Under the pieces are notes generated by a model. It had not been told where the DNA came from, did not search any database, and saw nothing but the letters and a program-made list of their open reading frames with translations. Below, in pieces: positions 40,828 through 53,751 of a stretch of 64,000 nucleotides of DNA (position 1 is the first letter of the stretch; every line of letters begins with the position of its first letter). The stretch is from Thiocapsa roseilacustris (GTDB lineage: Bacteria > Pseudomonadota > Gammaproteobacteria > Chromatiales > Chromatiaceae): positions 62,001-126,000 of the forward strand of contig NZ_JBBWVE010000015.1 in assembly GCF_041903755.1 (NCBI RefSeq), read 5' to 3'. The translations under genes were made by a program, and so were the position numbers.

Positions 40828-41814
40828 ATGAACGACCAGACCCTCACCGATCCCTATGGCCGACGCATCGCCTACCTGCGCCTGTCCGTCACCGACCGCT
40901 GCGACCTGCGCTGCGGCTATTGCCTGCCGAAAGGCTTCAAGGGGTTCGAGGAGCCCGAGCACTGGCTCAGGTTCGAGGAAATCACCCGCGTGGTCGGTGC
41001 CTTCACCGCGCTGGGGGTGGGCCGTGTGCGCATCACCGGCGGCGAGCCGCTGGTGCGGCGCAATCTGCCCGAGCTGGCCGCCGGGCTGTCGGCGCTACCC
41101 GGCCTGGATGATCTCTCCATCTCCAGCAACTGCACCCGCATGGAGTCGCTCGCCGAGCCGCTCTATCGTGCCGGCGTGCGCCGGCTCAATGTCAGCCTCG
41201 ACAGCCTGCGCCCCGAGGTCTTCAAGCAGGTCACCGGCGGGGATCTGGACAAGGTGCTGCGCGGCATCGCGGCGGCACGTGAAGTCGGCTTCGCACCCAT
41301 CCGCGTCAATACCGTCGCGATGCGCGGTGTGAACGACGAGGAGATCGAGGACATCCTCGGCTACTGCGCGGACAACGGCTTCACGCTACGCCTGATCGAG
41401 ACCATGCCGATGGGCGCGACCGGTCAAGCCGCGCGGGATCAGTATCTCGATCTCCAGACGGTGCGTCGCCGCTTGGAGCAGCATTTCACCTTGATCCCGG
41501 ACATCCTTCCGGGCGGCGGCCCGGCGCGCTACTTCCGCCTCGGCGCGACCGAGACCCGGATCGGCTTCATCACCCCGATCTCGCAGCACTTCTGCGAAAC
41601 CTGCAACCGGGTGCGCCTCACGGTCGACGGCACCCTCTATCTGTGTCTCGGTCAGGAGAGCAGCTACGCGCTGCGGCCGCTGCTGCGCGACGGAATCGGG
41701 GATGACGAACTGCTTGAGCATCTGAAACAGGCCATCGCACTGAAACCCGAGCGCCATGAGTTCAACGAGCGCCCTGAGAAGGTCATCCGGTTTATGTCGA
41801 TGACGGGCGGATGA
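40828..41814 (+). CDS. moaA: GTP 3',8-cyclase MoaA
   Basis: A 328-residue radical-SAM enzyme for the first step of molybdenum cofactor synthesis. The SAM cluster motif is CDLRCGYC (Cys25, 29, 32). The second cluster near residue 255 is CETCNRVRLTVDGTLYLC. The C terminus is MTGG, the conserved Gly-Gly needed for activity. The length is normal. The location directly after the arx-like genes suggests dedicated supply of molybdopterin for that enzyme. Confidence 0.96.
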   Translation: MNDQTLTDPYGRRIAYLRLSVTDRCDLRCGYCLPKGFKGFEEPEHWLRFEEITRVVGAFTALGVGRVRITGGEPLVRRNLPELAAGLSALPGLDDLSISSNCTRMESLAEPLYRAGVRRLNVSLDSLRPEVFKQVTGGDLDKVLRGIAAAREVGFAPIRVNTVAMRGVNDEEIEDILGYCADNGFTLRLIETMPMGATGQAARDQYLDLQTVRRRLEQHFTLIPDILPGGGPARYFRLGATETRIGFITPISQHFCETCNRVRLTVDGTLYLCLGQESSYALRPLLRDGIGDDELLEHLKQAIALKPERHEFNERPEKVIRFMSMTGG

Positions 41815-42200
41815 ATCCCGGACGCGTTCCAGATTGCTGGCTGCCTGCTCGACGGCCGAGGGCTGTCGCTATCCGTGATGCGTCACCGGCAGCCCTGCGC
41901 GAATCCTCATGTCCGCCGTTTCGCTCGACGAATCACCGGGTCACCTTGGGTTCGCCGCCCCCACGTGCGATCGGGTATGATCGTGCGCAATGAAAGACGC
42001 AATCCAGCCGTTGCCCGAGTTCCTGACCGCGGCGCTCGCGTCCTTCGCGAGCTTGCCGACGAAGGCTTGCTGGAGCGATCGCGCACTCATCTCCGCCTCG
42101 TCGGCGCTCGCCCGGGCGACTGAAGCCTGGTCGACCCCCGTGCCGCCCCGCCATCGGCTCGACAACACTACCGGAAAACACTGTTGTCGTGTCGACATGG
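41815..42200. other. Intergenic region after moaA
   Basis: A 386-base stretch with overlapping short frames on both strands; the minus-strand frame 41941-42198 (SVARASADEAEMSARSLQQA) is protein-like in part but has no recognised family or ribosome site. Nothing can be supported as a gene. Confidence 0.4.
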
Positions 42201-42374
42201 TTACTCCGTATCTTTGGTCTTGGTGAACAAACCAAGCTCATATTCCAAGTTGTAGTGTCCGAAGACCAGATTCGCCTCGCGAAGCAGCTCCTCGAACAGG
42301 TCTCGGGGATCCTCGCCCGCCTCGATGCGATGGTCCACCAGGGTCTGTAGCACCTCTTTGAAACTCTTCTTCAT
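42201..42374 (-). CDS. Small acidic helical protein, 57 aa
   Basis: MKKSFKEVLQTLVDHRIEAG then DPRDLFEELLREANLVFGHY; no known domain recognised. GGAGAATACG lies directly before the ATG at 42374, and the composition is typical of a folded helical peptide. Function unknown. Antisense to the rhodanese operon direction and isolated. Confidence 0.5.
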   Translation of the reverse strand: MKKSFKEVLQTLVDHRIEAGEDPRDLFEELLREANLVFGHYNLEYELGLFTKTKDTE

Positions 42375-42698
42375 CGTATTCTCCGCAGGGATTGTTTTCT
42401 TTGACAGATTGCTTCCACAGGCCCTCATGGTCCGAGTATAGGCCAAGCCACGGAACGCGCCGCACAGCTACGCGGCCGCCGAAGCCGCGTATGAGACCGA
42501 ATCTAAATCATGTCCCCTATCCGCCTCCCCTGCTAGGTTCGTAGCGCTCGGCATCCTGCGAGCATCAAGAACGCAATACACAAGGGGATAGAACCGATGA
42601 GACACTTCTCCAGCCTCGCCCTGCCCGGGTCGGCGCATAGAATGTGTCCGGCCCGCAACACCACCCGACGAATCAACACGCCATCAGAGGAGACTGTC

Positions 42699-43646
42699 AT
42701 GTCGCACAGGCTGTATCGGGCACTCCTGCCAATCGGGTTCGCCGCGCTGCTCGCGTTGGCGATCGCGCCCACCCAAGCGCTCGCCAATCCGGACTTCCTG
42801 GTCGATGCCGACTGGCTCGCGGACGCGTTGGACGACGACAACACGATCGTTCTTGAGGTGCGCTATCACCCACATCGGTACTTCACCGTCGGCCACATCC
42901 CCGGCGCGGTCCAGGTCCAGCGCTTCAAGGATCTCGGCGACAACGACGCGAGCCCGATCATGCGCTTTCCCTCCCGCGAGACCTTCCAGGAGACTCTGCG
43001 CCGTTGGGGCGTCAACGACGACTCGACACTCGTGATCTATGACGATTCCAGCACGGCGCTGGCGGCACGACTCTGTTTCCTGCTCGACCTCTACGGCTTC
43101 GACATGGACCGGGTGAAGGTCCTCAACGGCGGGACCACGGAATGGACAGGCTTCAACGAGCTGGAGACGGAGCCGACGCCCCCGAAAGCCCCCGGCACGG
43201 TGACCCTGAAGGACGCCGACCCGGCGCTCTTCATCGAATGGCCCGCCGTCTATGACGATGTCGTCTCGCGCCGCGATCCAGGGGTGGTCCTGCTCGACGC
43301 GCGCCCGACCGACATGTACACCGGCGAGGTCATCCGGCACTCGATCATGGGCGGCCACATTCCGGGGGCCATCAATGTCGTGAGTCTCGACGGCGTCGAT
43401 GGACAGACCGGCAAATGGCGCAGCGACGAAAGCCTCGCCGCACTCTATGCCGGCATCCCCAAGGACAAGCGGATCTATGTCTACTGCCACGACGGCTTCC
43501 GGATGGGCCTGGCCTATCTGCAGCTCAAGCATCTCGGCTACGAGGACGTGCGGCTCTACAACGGCGGCTGGTCGCACTGGGGCAACGAGCTGACCCTGCC
43601 GGTCGTCGAGGGTCCCGAGCCTTACGGCGGCGACTTTGCGCTCTAA
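42699..43646 (+). CDS. Periplasmic tandem-rhodanese sulfurtransferase
   Basis: A 315-residue exported sulfurtransferase. The signal peptide SHRLYRALLPIGFAALLALA is cleaved likely after ALA (residue 29). Two rhodanese domains follow: an inactive first one (about 30-165; HIPGAVQVQRF) and a second with the active-site loop YCHDGFRMG (Cys263), preceded by MGGHIPGAINV. It transfers sulfane sulfur from thiosulfate or 3-mercaptopyruvate to a thiol or cyanide. AGAGGAGACTGTC precedes the ATG at 42699. In a sulfur oxidiser it fits thiosulfate or polysulfide handling. Confidence 0.88.
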   Translation: MSHRLYRALLPIGFAALLALAIAPTQALANPDFLVDADWLADALDDDNTIVLEVRYHPHRYFTVGHIPGAVQVQRFKDLGDNDASPIMRFPSRETFQETLRRWGVNDDSTLVIYDDSSTALAARLCFLLDLYGFDMDRVKVLNGGTTEWTGFNELETEPTPPKAPGTVTLKDADPALFIEWPAVYDDVVSRRDPGVVLLDARPTDMYTGEVIRHSIMGGHIPGAINVVSLDGVDGQTGKWRSDESLAALYAGIPKDKRIYVYCHDGFRMGLAYLQLKHLGYEDVRLYNGGWSHWGNELTLPVVEGPEPYGGDFAL

Positions 43647-44187
43647 TCATCGGCACAGCGTCGGCGGCCGATGGATCGGCTTGCTGACGCTGGTTTGCGC
43701 ACCTGCGGCAGCACTGGGTCTGCAGGCCACGGAGGTCGCAAACGGGATCTACGCACTGGTCGGACCTACCGAGAATCGCACCTACGACAACTATGCCATC
43801 AATGCCAACCTGGGCTTTATCGTCACCCCCGAGGGCGTGGTCCTGGTCGACAGCGGCGCGACGGTCCAATCAGGACCGCTGATCGAGCAAGCGCACAGCC
43901 GAATCCGCGCCTGGCGCGACACCTTTCACGCGATGGAGGCGTTGGAGCCGAAGGTCGTCGTCCCCGGACACGGCAACCCGGCTGATCTCGCCAAGGCCAA
44001 GCGCGACACCGGTGACTATCTGGATTGGCTGGTGCGGGAGGTCGAGGGCGCACTCGGCAACTGGGAACCGATCGACGAGACGGTCGAACGGCTGGCCGAG
44101 GCACCGGACTTCGCGCATCTGGAGCATTTCGAAGGCTGGAATCAGCGCAACCTCAACCAGACCTATCTACAGTTGGAGGCCGAGTAG
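43636..44187 (+). CDS. MBL-fold hydrolase lacking its metal-binding core (internal deletion)
   Basis: A 183-residue product (TTG start at 43636 overlapping the rhodanese stop) with signal-peptide-like N terminus. The beginning ANGIYALVGPTENRTYDNYA and NANLGFIVTPEGVVLVDSGA is the start of a metallo-beta-lactamase fold, but after GPLIEQA it jumps to HSRIRAWRDTFHAMEALEPK VVVPGHG, the third-His region. The HxHxDH signature and about 100 residues between are absent, while the reading frame is kept. As written the protein cannot bind its two metals. Confidence 0.65.
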   Translation: MRSNHRHSVGGRWIGLLTLVCAPAAALGLQATEVANGIYALVGPTENRTYDNYAINANLGFIVTPEGVVLVDSGATVQSGPLIEQAHSRIRAWRDTFHAMEALEPKVVVPGHGNPADLAKAKRDTGDYLDWLVREVEGALGNWEPIDETVERLAEAPDFAHLEHFEGWNQRNLNQTYLQLEAE

Positions 44188-44239
44188 CCGGCGGTTCGCT
44201 CGATGGGCCTCGTTTACTGGACCGGCCACCCGAGCCTTA

Positions 44240-44375
44240 AGCGAATTCCGGAAACCTTCATGCCACGGGCGTAGGTTGTGCCGAGCCGTGCGAGGCACAA
44301 CCAACCGTCGGCGCAAGTTGTGCTTCCTATCGTCAGCACAACCTACGGGTATGGACGTTTGCAGAAATCGCCTTA
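44240..44375. repeat. GTAGGTTGTGC hairpin repeat, full copy 2
   Basis: Nearly identical to 2119-2253: GTAGGTTGTGCCGAGCCGTG, GGCACAACCAACCGTCGGCG, and TCAGCACAACCTACGGGTAT follow in order. Confidence 0.85.
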
Positions 44376-44381
44376 AAGTGG

Positions 44382-44460
44382 CTCGTGACATCCGCACCGC
44401 GGTGTCACGCATGCCTCGCGGCGCTCCGCGCCACGTGCCACTGAGGCCGAATCCTTGAAC
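44382..44460 (+). repeat. GTGACACCCGC repeat, copy 2
   Basis: CTCGTGACATCCGCACCGCG then GTGTCACGCATGCCTCGCGG and CCGCGCCACGTGCC. Diverged but colinear with the other copies. Confidence 0.8.
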
Positions 44461-44616
44461 GAGGCCCGCTCGACGGTCTCACGCTTGTCGCTGATCCCAC
44501 GCGTCGGCATCCAGTTTCCCATATATACGAATCACCGGATATGATCCTCGACAGCACGCGCGCCGATCCGGATCCCGGCCCGGCGCGCCCTTCTCGAGTC
44601 CAACTGCGAGGGCATC

Positions 44617-45762
44617 ATGAGCAGCCAATGCGAAACCACCGGCAAACACGCCGCGGGCGAACCCATGGGGTTCTTCGAACGGTATCTGACCCTCTGGGTC
44701 TTCCTCTGCATCCTAATCGGCATCGGTCTGGGACACCTGGCGCCCGGAGCCTTCCATGTGGTCGCGGCAGTCGAGGTCGCACAGATCAACCTGCCGGTGG
44801 CGGTGCTCATCTGGCTGATGATCATCCCGATGCTGCTGAAGATCGACCTGAAGGCGCTCAAGGGCGTGACCGAGCACTGGCGCGGGGTCGGCGTCACGCT
44901 ATTCATCAACTGGGGCGTGAAACCCTTCTCGATGGCCCTGCTGGCCTGGCTCTTCATCGGCTGGCTGTTCCGGCCCTATCTGCCGCCCGAGCAGGTCGAT
45001 TCCTATATCGCCGGGCTGATCCTGTTGGCCGCCGCGCCCTGCACGGCCATGGTCTTCGTCTGGAGTAACCTGTCGCGCGGCGAGCCGCATTTCACCCTGA
45101 CCCAGGTCGCGCTGAACGACGTCATCATGGTGTTCGCCTTCGCGCCGATCGTCGGACTCCTGCTCGGGTTGGCCGCGATCACGGTGCCCTGGGACACCCT
45201 GCTGTTGTCGGTGCTGCTTTACATCGTGGTGCCGCTGATCATCGCGAATGTCTGGCGTACGGTTCTCCTGAAACAGGACCCGAGCGGCGAGATGCTGCGC
45301 CGGGTGATGGCGTTTATTCAGCCGCTCTCGCTGATCGCCCTTCTGACCACGCTGGTCCTGCTGTTCGGCTTCCAGGGCGAGCAGATCATCGCCCAGCCGC
45401 TGATCATCGCCCTGTTGGCGGTGCCGATCCTGATCCAGGTCTTCTTCAACTCGGGACTCGCCTATCTTCTCAACCGCGCGGTGCGCTCCCCGCACTGCGT
45501 GGCGGGGCCCTCCGCCCTGATCGGCGCGAGCAACTTCTTCGAGCTGGCCGTGGCCACGGCCATCGCGCTCTTCGGCTTCAACTCGGGGGCCGCACTCGCG
45601 ACCGTCGTCGGGGTGCTGATCGAGGTCCCGGTGATGCTGCTCGTGGTCCATGTCGTGGTGCGCACCCAAGGCTGGTACGAGTCGCGCACGGGGATTCCAA
45701 CCTACGCCGAGTGCTGCCCGCCGGTCGCGGCCTCGCCCGCACGCACCGGCTCGGCCGGTTGA
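44617..45762 (+). CDS. acr3: Arsenite efflux transporter Acr3
   Basis: A 381-residue inner-membrane exporter with ten predicted spans. GFFERYLTLWVFLCILIGIG LG and FINWGVKPFSMALLAWLF are ACR3 hallmarks; AAAPCTAMVFVWSNL holds Cys142 in the fourth span, the conserved Cys needed for arsenite transport. HCVAGPSALIGASNFFELAV and the final VEVPV-like segment (VLIEVPVMLLVVHVVV) complete the family pattern. The family is firmly recognised and distinct from ArsB. It exports As(III) (or Sb(III)) with the proton motive force. The thioredoxin-like and CcdA genes follow within a few bases. Confidence 0.93.
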   Translation: MSSQCETTGKHAAGEPMGFFERYLTLWVFLCILIGIGLGHLAPGAFHVVAAVEVAQINLPVAVLIWLMIIPMLLKIDLKALKGVTEHWRGVGVTLFINWGVKPFSMALLAWLFIGWLFRPYLPPEQVDSYIAGLILLAAAPCTAMVFVWSNLSRGEPHFTLTQVALNDVIMVFAFAPIVGLLLGLAAITVPWDTLLLSVLLYIVVPLIIANVWRTVLLKQDPSGEMLRRVMAFIQPLSLIALLTTLVLLFGFQGEQIIAQPLIIALLAVPILIQVFFNSGLAYLLNRAVRSPHCVAGPSALIGASNFFELAVATAIALFGFNSGAALATVVGVLIEVPVMLLVVHVVVRTQGWYESRTGIPTYAECCPPVAASPARTGSAG

Positions 45763-45768
45763 GGGGCG

Positions 45769-46209
45769 ATGATGGAGACCTTCACACGCCTTCTTCCCGC
45801 CCTCGCCGTCCTGATCCTGGTGCTCGCCGGCGCCGGACTCTATCGCTGGCTCGGCAGTCCCTCCGGTACAACCCCGATCCCGCGGGCGACCGAGATCACC
45901 GCCGACGGTCGGCCCGTCCTGGTCGAGCTGGGCTCCACCTCCTGCGCGAGCTGCGTCGCCATGCATCGCGTGCTCGACGAGCTTCAATCCAGCCACGGTG
46001 ATCGCCTGCAGCTGGTCTCCATCAACATCCTGGAGCAGCCGGAGCTGGTGCGTCTCTGGAAGGTGATGGCGATTCCGACCCAGGTCTTCCTCGACGGAGA
46101 GGGACGCGAGCTCGGGCGACACATCGGGTTTATCTCGGCGGACGCCATCCGTGAGCGCTTTGCGGCGGCCGGGCTGCCGCTCGGCCCGGCTGCTGCGGAC
46201 GACTCCTGA
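45769..46209 (+). CDS. Membrane-anchored thioredoxin-like protein
   Basis: A 146-residue protein with an N-terminal anchor (about residues 9-27) and a thioredoxin fold: VLVELGSTSCASCVAMHRVL with the active pair Cys59/Cys62, then WKVMAIPTQVFLDGEGRELG with the cis-proline. It faces the periplasm. It starts 6 bases after acr3 and overlaps the CcdA gene by one base, so it is probably reduced by that CcdA and acts on a periplasmic thiol substrate linked to arsenic handling. Confidence 0.87.
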   Translation: MMETFTRLLPALAVLILVLAGAGLYRWLGSPSGTTPIPRATEITADGRPVLVELGSTSCASCVAMHRVLDELQSSHGDRLQLVSINILEQPELVRLWKVMAIPTQVFLDGEGRELGRHIGFISADAIRERFAAAGLPLGPAAADDS

Positions 46210-46910
46210 TGGAGTGGCTCGCACACCTGTCGCAGGCGTTGTCCGGCGCCGCCTGGTTGGCGGCGCTGGCGGCACTCGCCTGGGGCTTTGCGAGCATCTG
46301 GCTCAGCCCTTGTCATCTGGCCGGCATACCGCTGCTGGTCGGCTATCTGGCGGGCACGCCCGCGCCGAGCCGGGAGCGTGCGCGCCGCGAGTCGCTCATC
46401 ATCTTGGCCTTCGCACTGGGTGTGCTGATCAGCCTGGTCCCGCTCGGCGCCGCAACCCTCTGGCTCGGGCGCATCGCCGGCGATGTCGGGGTCTCAAGTA
46501 ATTATCTGGTCGCCGCCCTCTGTCTCCTGGCCGGACTCTATCTCCTGGACTGGCTGCCGATTACCTGGCGCGGCGGCCTGCCCCAACCCAAGTCCAGGGG
46601 ACCGACCACCGCCCTGCTGCTCGGATTGATCTTCGGTCTGGCCCTGGGTCCCTGTGCCTTTGCCTGGATCGCGCCGCTGCTGGGCGTGGTGTGGATGCAG
46701 TCCGCCGAGGGGCTGGTGGCCTTGCCGCTCCTCCTGCTCGTCCTCTTCGCCTTGGGACACTGCGGCGGCGTCCTGCTCGCGGCCGGCTCTCTGCACGGCG
46801 TTCAACGCTGGCTCGATACCCTGGGACGGGTCCGCGGCTTCGGATACGGACGGACCGCTTGCGGTGTCCTGCTGTTGGTCGCGGCCGGATACCTGATCGC
46901 GAGCGCCTGA
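46209..46910 (+). CDS. CcdA/DsbD-type thiol transfer membrane protein
   Basis: A 233-residue protein with six membrane segments of the CcdA family. The conserved Cys/Pro site FASIWLSPCHLAGIPLLVGY and the second FGLALGPCAFAWIAPLLGVV, each with a PC pair, are the two redox-active halves. It carries reducing equivalents from cytoplasmic thioredoxin to the periplasmic thioredoxin-like partner encoded just upstream. It is distinct from the ccm operon at 8-15 kb. Confidence 0.88.
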   Translation: MEWLAHLSQALSGAAWLAALAALAWGFASIWLSPCHLAGIPLLVGYLAGTPAPSRERARRESLIILAFALGVLISLVPLGAATLWLGRIAGDVGVSSNYLVAALCLLAGLYLLDWLPITWRGGLPQPKSRGPTTALLLGLIFGLALGPCAFAWIAPLLGVVWMQSAEGLVALPLLLLVLFALGHCGGVLLAAGSLHGVQRWLDTLGRVRGFGYGRTACGVLLLVAAGYLIASA

Positions 46911-47076
46911 GCGGCACCGTCCGCACAACAACAGGGTCCGCACAGCGGACCCTAGGGTCGCATGCTGCGCCGGATTGCGCTCCGCCCAAAAACCACAGTA
47001 TGGGGTCCGCTGCGCGGACCATTAGTGGCTCACTCGAAGCGAGGAGCGCACCGATCGCACGCCGACCGCAACCCGA
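46911..47076. repeat. Inverted GGGTCCGC hairpins after the ccdA-like gene
   Basis: GGGTCCGCACAGCGGACCC (46932-46950) forms one hairpin and GGGGTCCGCTGCGCGGACC (47003-47021) a second. They lie between two converging genes (ccdA-like and prfC) and may end transcription from both. Confidence 0.6.
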
Positions 47077-48657
<1,581 letters not shown>

Positions 48658-48795
48658 GGGGGATCTTTGCAGTCTCGGCTGCGTGCGACTAAACCAAGGA
48701 ATTATAGACTTGAAGAGCCCGCTGTTCACCTGGAGCGCGCGTTATCCTTTCCACCTATCAGTTGATGTCGGCACCCTGGCTCCAGCTCGACATGC

Positions 48796-48883
48796 CTCTC
48801 ACGGAGACGCGGAGGGCACGGAGAATCTAAGATCTTCCATGCGCACGCTCCATGTCTTAGCGTCTCCGTGTCTCCGTGAGAGT
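48796..48883. repeat. CTCACGGAGAC hairpin repeat, copy 3
   Basis: CCTCTCACGGAGACGCGGAG pairs with GTCTCCGTGTCTCCGTGAGAG-type sequence at its right end. The flank GGCACCCTGGCTCCAGCTCG is shared with the copy at 61265-61334, so these two are longer relatives. Confidence 0.85.
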
Positions 48884-48954
48884 CAAAAACTGACCCTTGC
48901 CAAGCGCGTTAGCGGGTCAGCCTGACGCTCCGGGCGGTATACTCTTGGGTCAGT

Positions 48955-49509
48955 ATGTACGCCACGGCGCAGCACCATCACCCGGAACAGACGATTCGAG
49001 CCGATCAGACGATGCAAGAAGCCCGTTCGACGATGCAAAAAGCCCGCGCCGAGCCCGCCCTTCCGCTCGCCCTGCGCCTCAGAGCCATGAGCGAGCAGGA
49101 TGTCAAGACCGTTTGCGCAGCCGATCGCGCCGCTTACGAGCATCCGTGGACGGAAGGCATTTTTCGCGACTGTCTGCGGGTCGGCTACTCCTGCTGGGTG
49201 GGCGAGCTCGAAGGTGAGATCGTCGCCCATGCCGCGATGGCGGTCGCCGTCGGCGAGTGTCACATTCTCAATCTCTGCATTCATCCCGACTGGCAAGGCC
49301 GAGGGCTCGGCCGCCGCCTGCTCCGCCATTTGATGACGTTCGCACGCACGCGGCGGGCGGACAGCGCCTTCCTCGAGGTGCGCGCTTCAAACAGCCGTGC
49401 CCGCGCGCTCTACGCCTCCGAGGGATTCTGCGAGATCGGCCTACGGCCCGGCTATTACCCCGCCACCAAGGGGCGCGAAGACGCGGTCGTGCTGGCGCGC
49501 GCGTTGTAG
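48955..49509 (+). CDS. rimI: Ribosomal-protein-S18 alanine N-acetyltransferase RimI
   Basis: A GNAT acetyltransferase of up to 184 residues. LRLRAMSEQDVKTVCAADRA AYEHPWTEGIF is the RimI N-terminal pattern; HILNLCIHPDWQGRGLGRRL is the acetyl-CoA pyrophosphate loop (Q/RxxGxG/A); LEVRASNSRARALYASEGF and GYYPATKGREDAVVLA finish the family signature. It acetylates the N-terminal Ala of S18. The start is uncertain: TATACT at 48938 would place the transcript start almost on the ATG at 48955, so ATG 49012 or 49033 may be used. Confidence 0.88.
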   Translation: MYATAQHHHPEQTIRADQTMQEARSTMQKARAEPALPLALRLRAMSEQDVKTVCAADRAAYEHPWTEGIFRDCLRVGYSCWVGELEGEIVAHAAMAVAVGECHILNLCIHPDWQGRGLGRRLLRHLMTFARTRRADSAFLEVRASNSRARALYASEGFCEIGLRPGYYPATKGREDAVVLARAL

Positions 49510-49980
49510 ATCGCGCTGACGACAGGAAGCACAACACAGCCCTGCGCCGGCGCTGGTGGACTGAGCTACGCTCGTCCCCTACGGCTCCGATCAGCGACGC
49601 CGCCCGGTTCCGCTCTTCGGTGTCACGTGCACATTAGACCGACCGCCCAAACCGTCAGTCGCTTGTGACACCCGCTCTGCGGTTTCACGCATGCCTCATG
49701 GCGCTGCGCGACCCGTGCCGAGATGGCCGGAGCAAGCGCGAACCCCGAGATGGGCACCAAAAGGGTGCGGAGAATACCGACCTGATTCGGATCATGCCGG
49801 GGTCGATTCGCTTGAACGCGCTCGAAATCGACGGTCAATCCATCCGCGTTTCGGGCTATAGTTGACGCCGTTACTCGGCTCCCGTCTCGCATCGGGCTGC
49901 GCTTGCCGCCGAGTCGGAGTACAGCGCAGCCCCTCCGCGTTGCCGGTCTAACCTACCCTATTCATCCGGGGATCGCTCTG
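49510..49980. other. Intergenic gap with repeat fragments before nifJ
   Basis: A 471-base gap containing a fragment of the GTAGGTTGTGC family (49511-49545) and a GTGACACCCGC copy (49655-49732). The last 250 bases hold no feature beyond a possible nifJ leader. Confidence 0.5.
49655..49732 (+). repeat. GTGACACCCGC repeat, copy 3
   Basis: CAGTCGCTTGTGACACCCGC then TCTGCGGTTTCACGCATGCC and GATGGCCGGAG. The lead CAGTCGCT is shared with the minus-strand copy near 40.5 kb. Confidence 0.8.
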
Positions 49981-53589
<3,609 letters not shown>

Positions 53590-53751
53590 CACGCGCATGC
53601 AGGCGCATCGGGGCGACGGACCCGATCCGGCATCATCGGCGCAGGTGCAGCCGCACCGCGCCGACACCCGCCGGATCAGCCCAACGCCATGGCCCCGACG
53701 CGCGCTCATCCGGCACCCTATTCGTCGTATACCTTTTCCGGAGCAATCGCT

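Larger units (their letters stand above)
44188..44616. other. Repeat-filled gap before acr3
   Basis: A 429-base region made almost entirely of the GTAGGTTGTGC repeat (44240-44375) and a GTGACACCCGC repeat (44382-44460), then about 100 bases with an AT-rich stretch (CATATATACGAATCACCGG) that may hold the acr3 promoter. Confidence 0.6.

Noticed and set aside
41941..42198. Minus-strand gene of 85 codons after moaA
   Set aside because: Some helical character, but no start signal or recognisable family; reported only as part of the intergenic region.
44899..46275. A 458-codon minus-strand frame over acr3 and the thioredoxin gene
   Set aside because: Extremely rich in Arg, Gly, His and Asp/Gln, with no fold pattern; antisense shadow.
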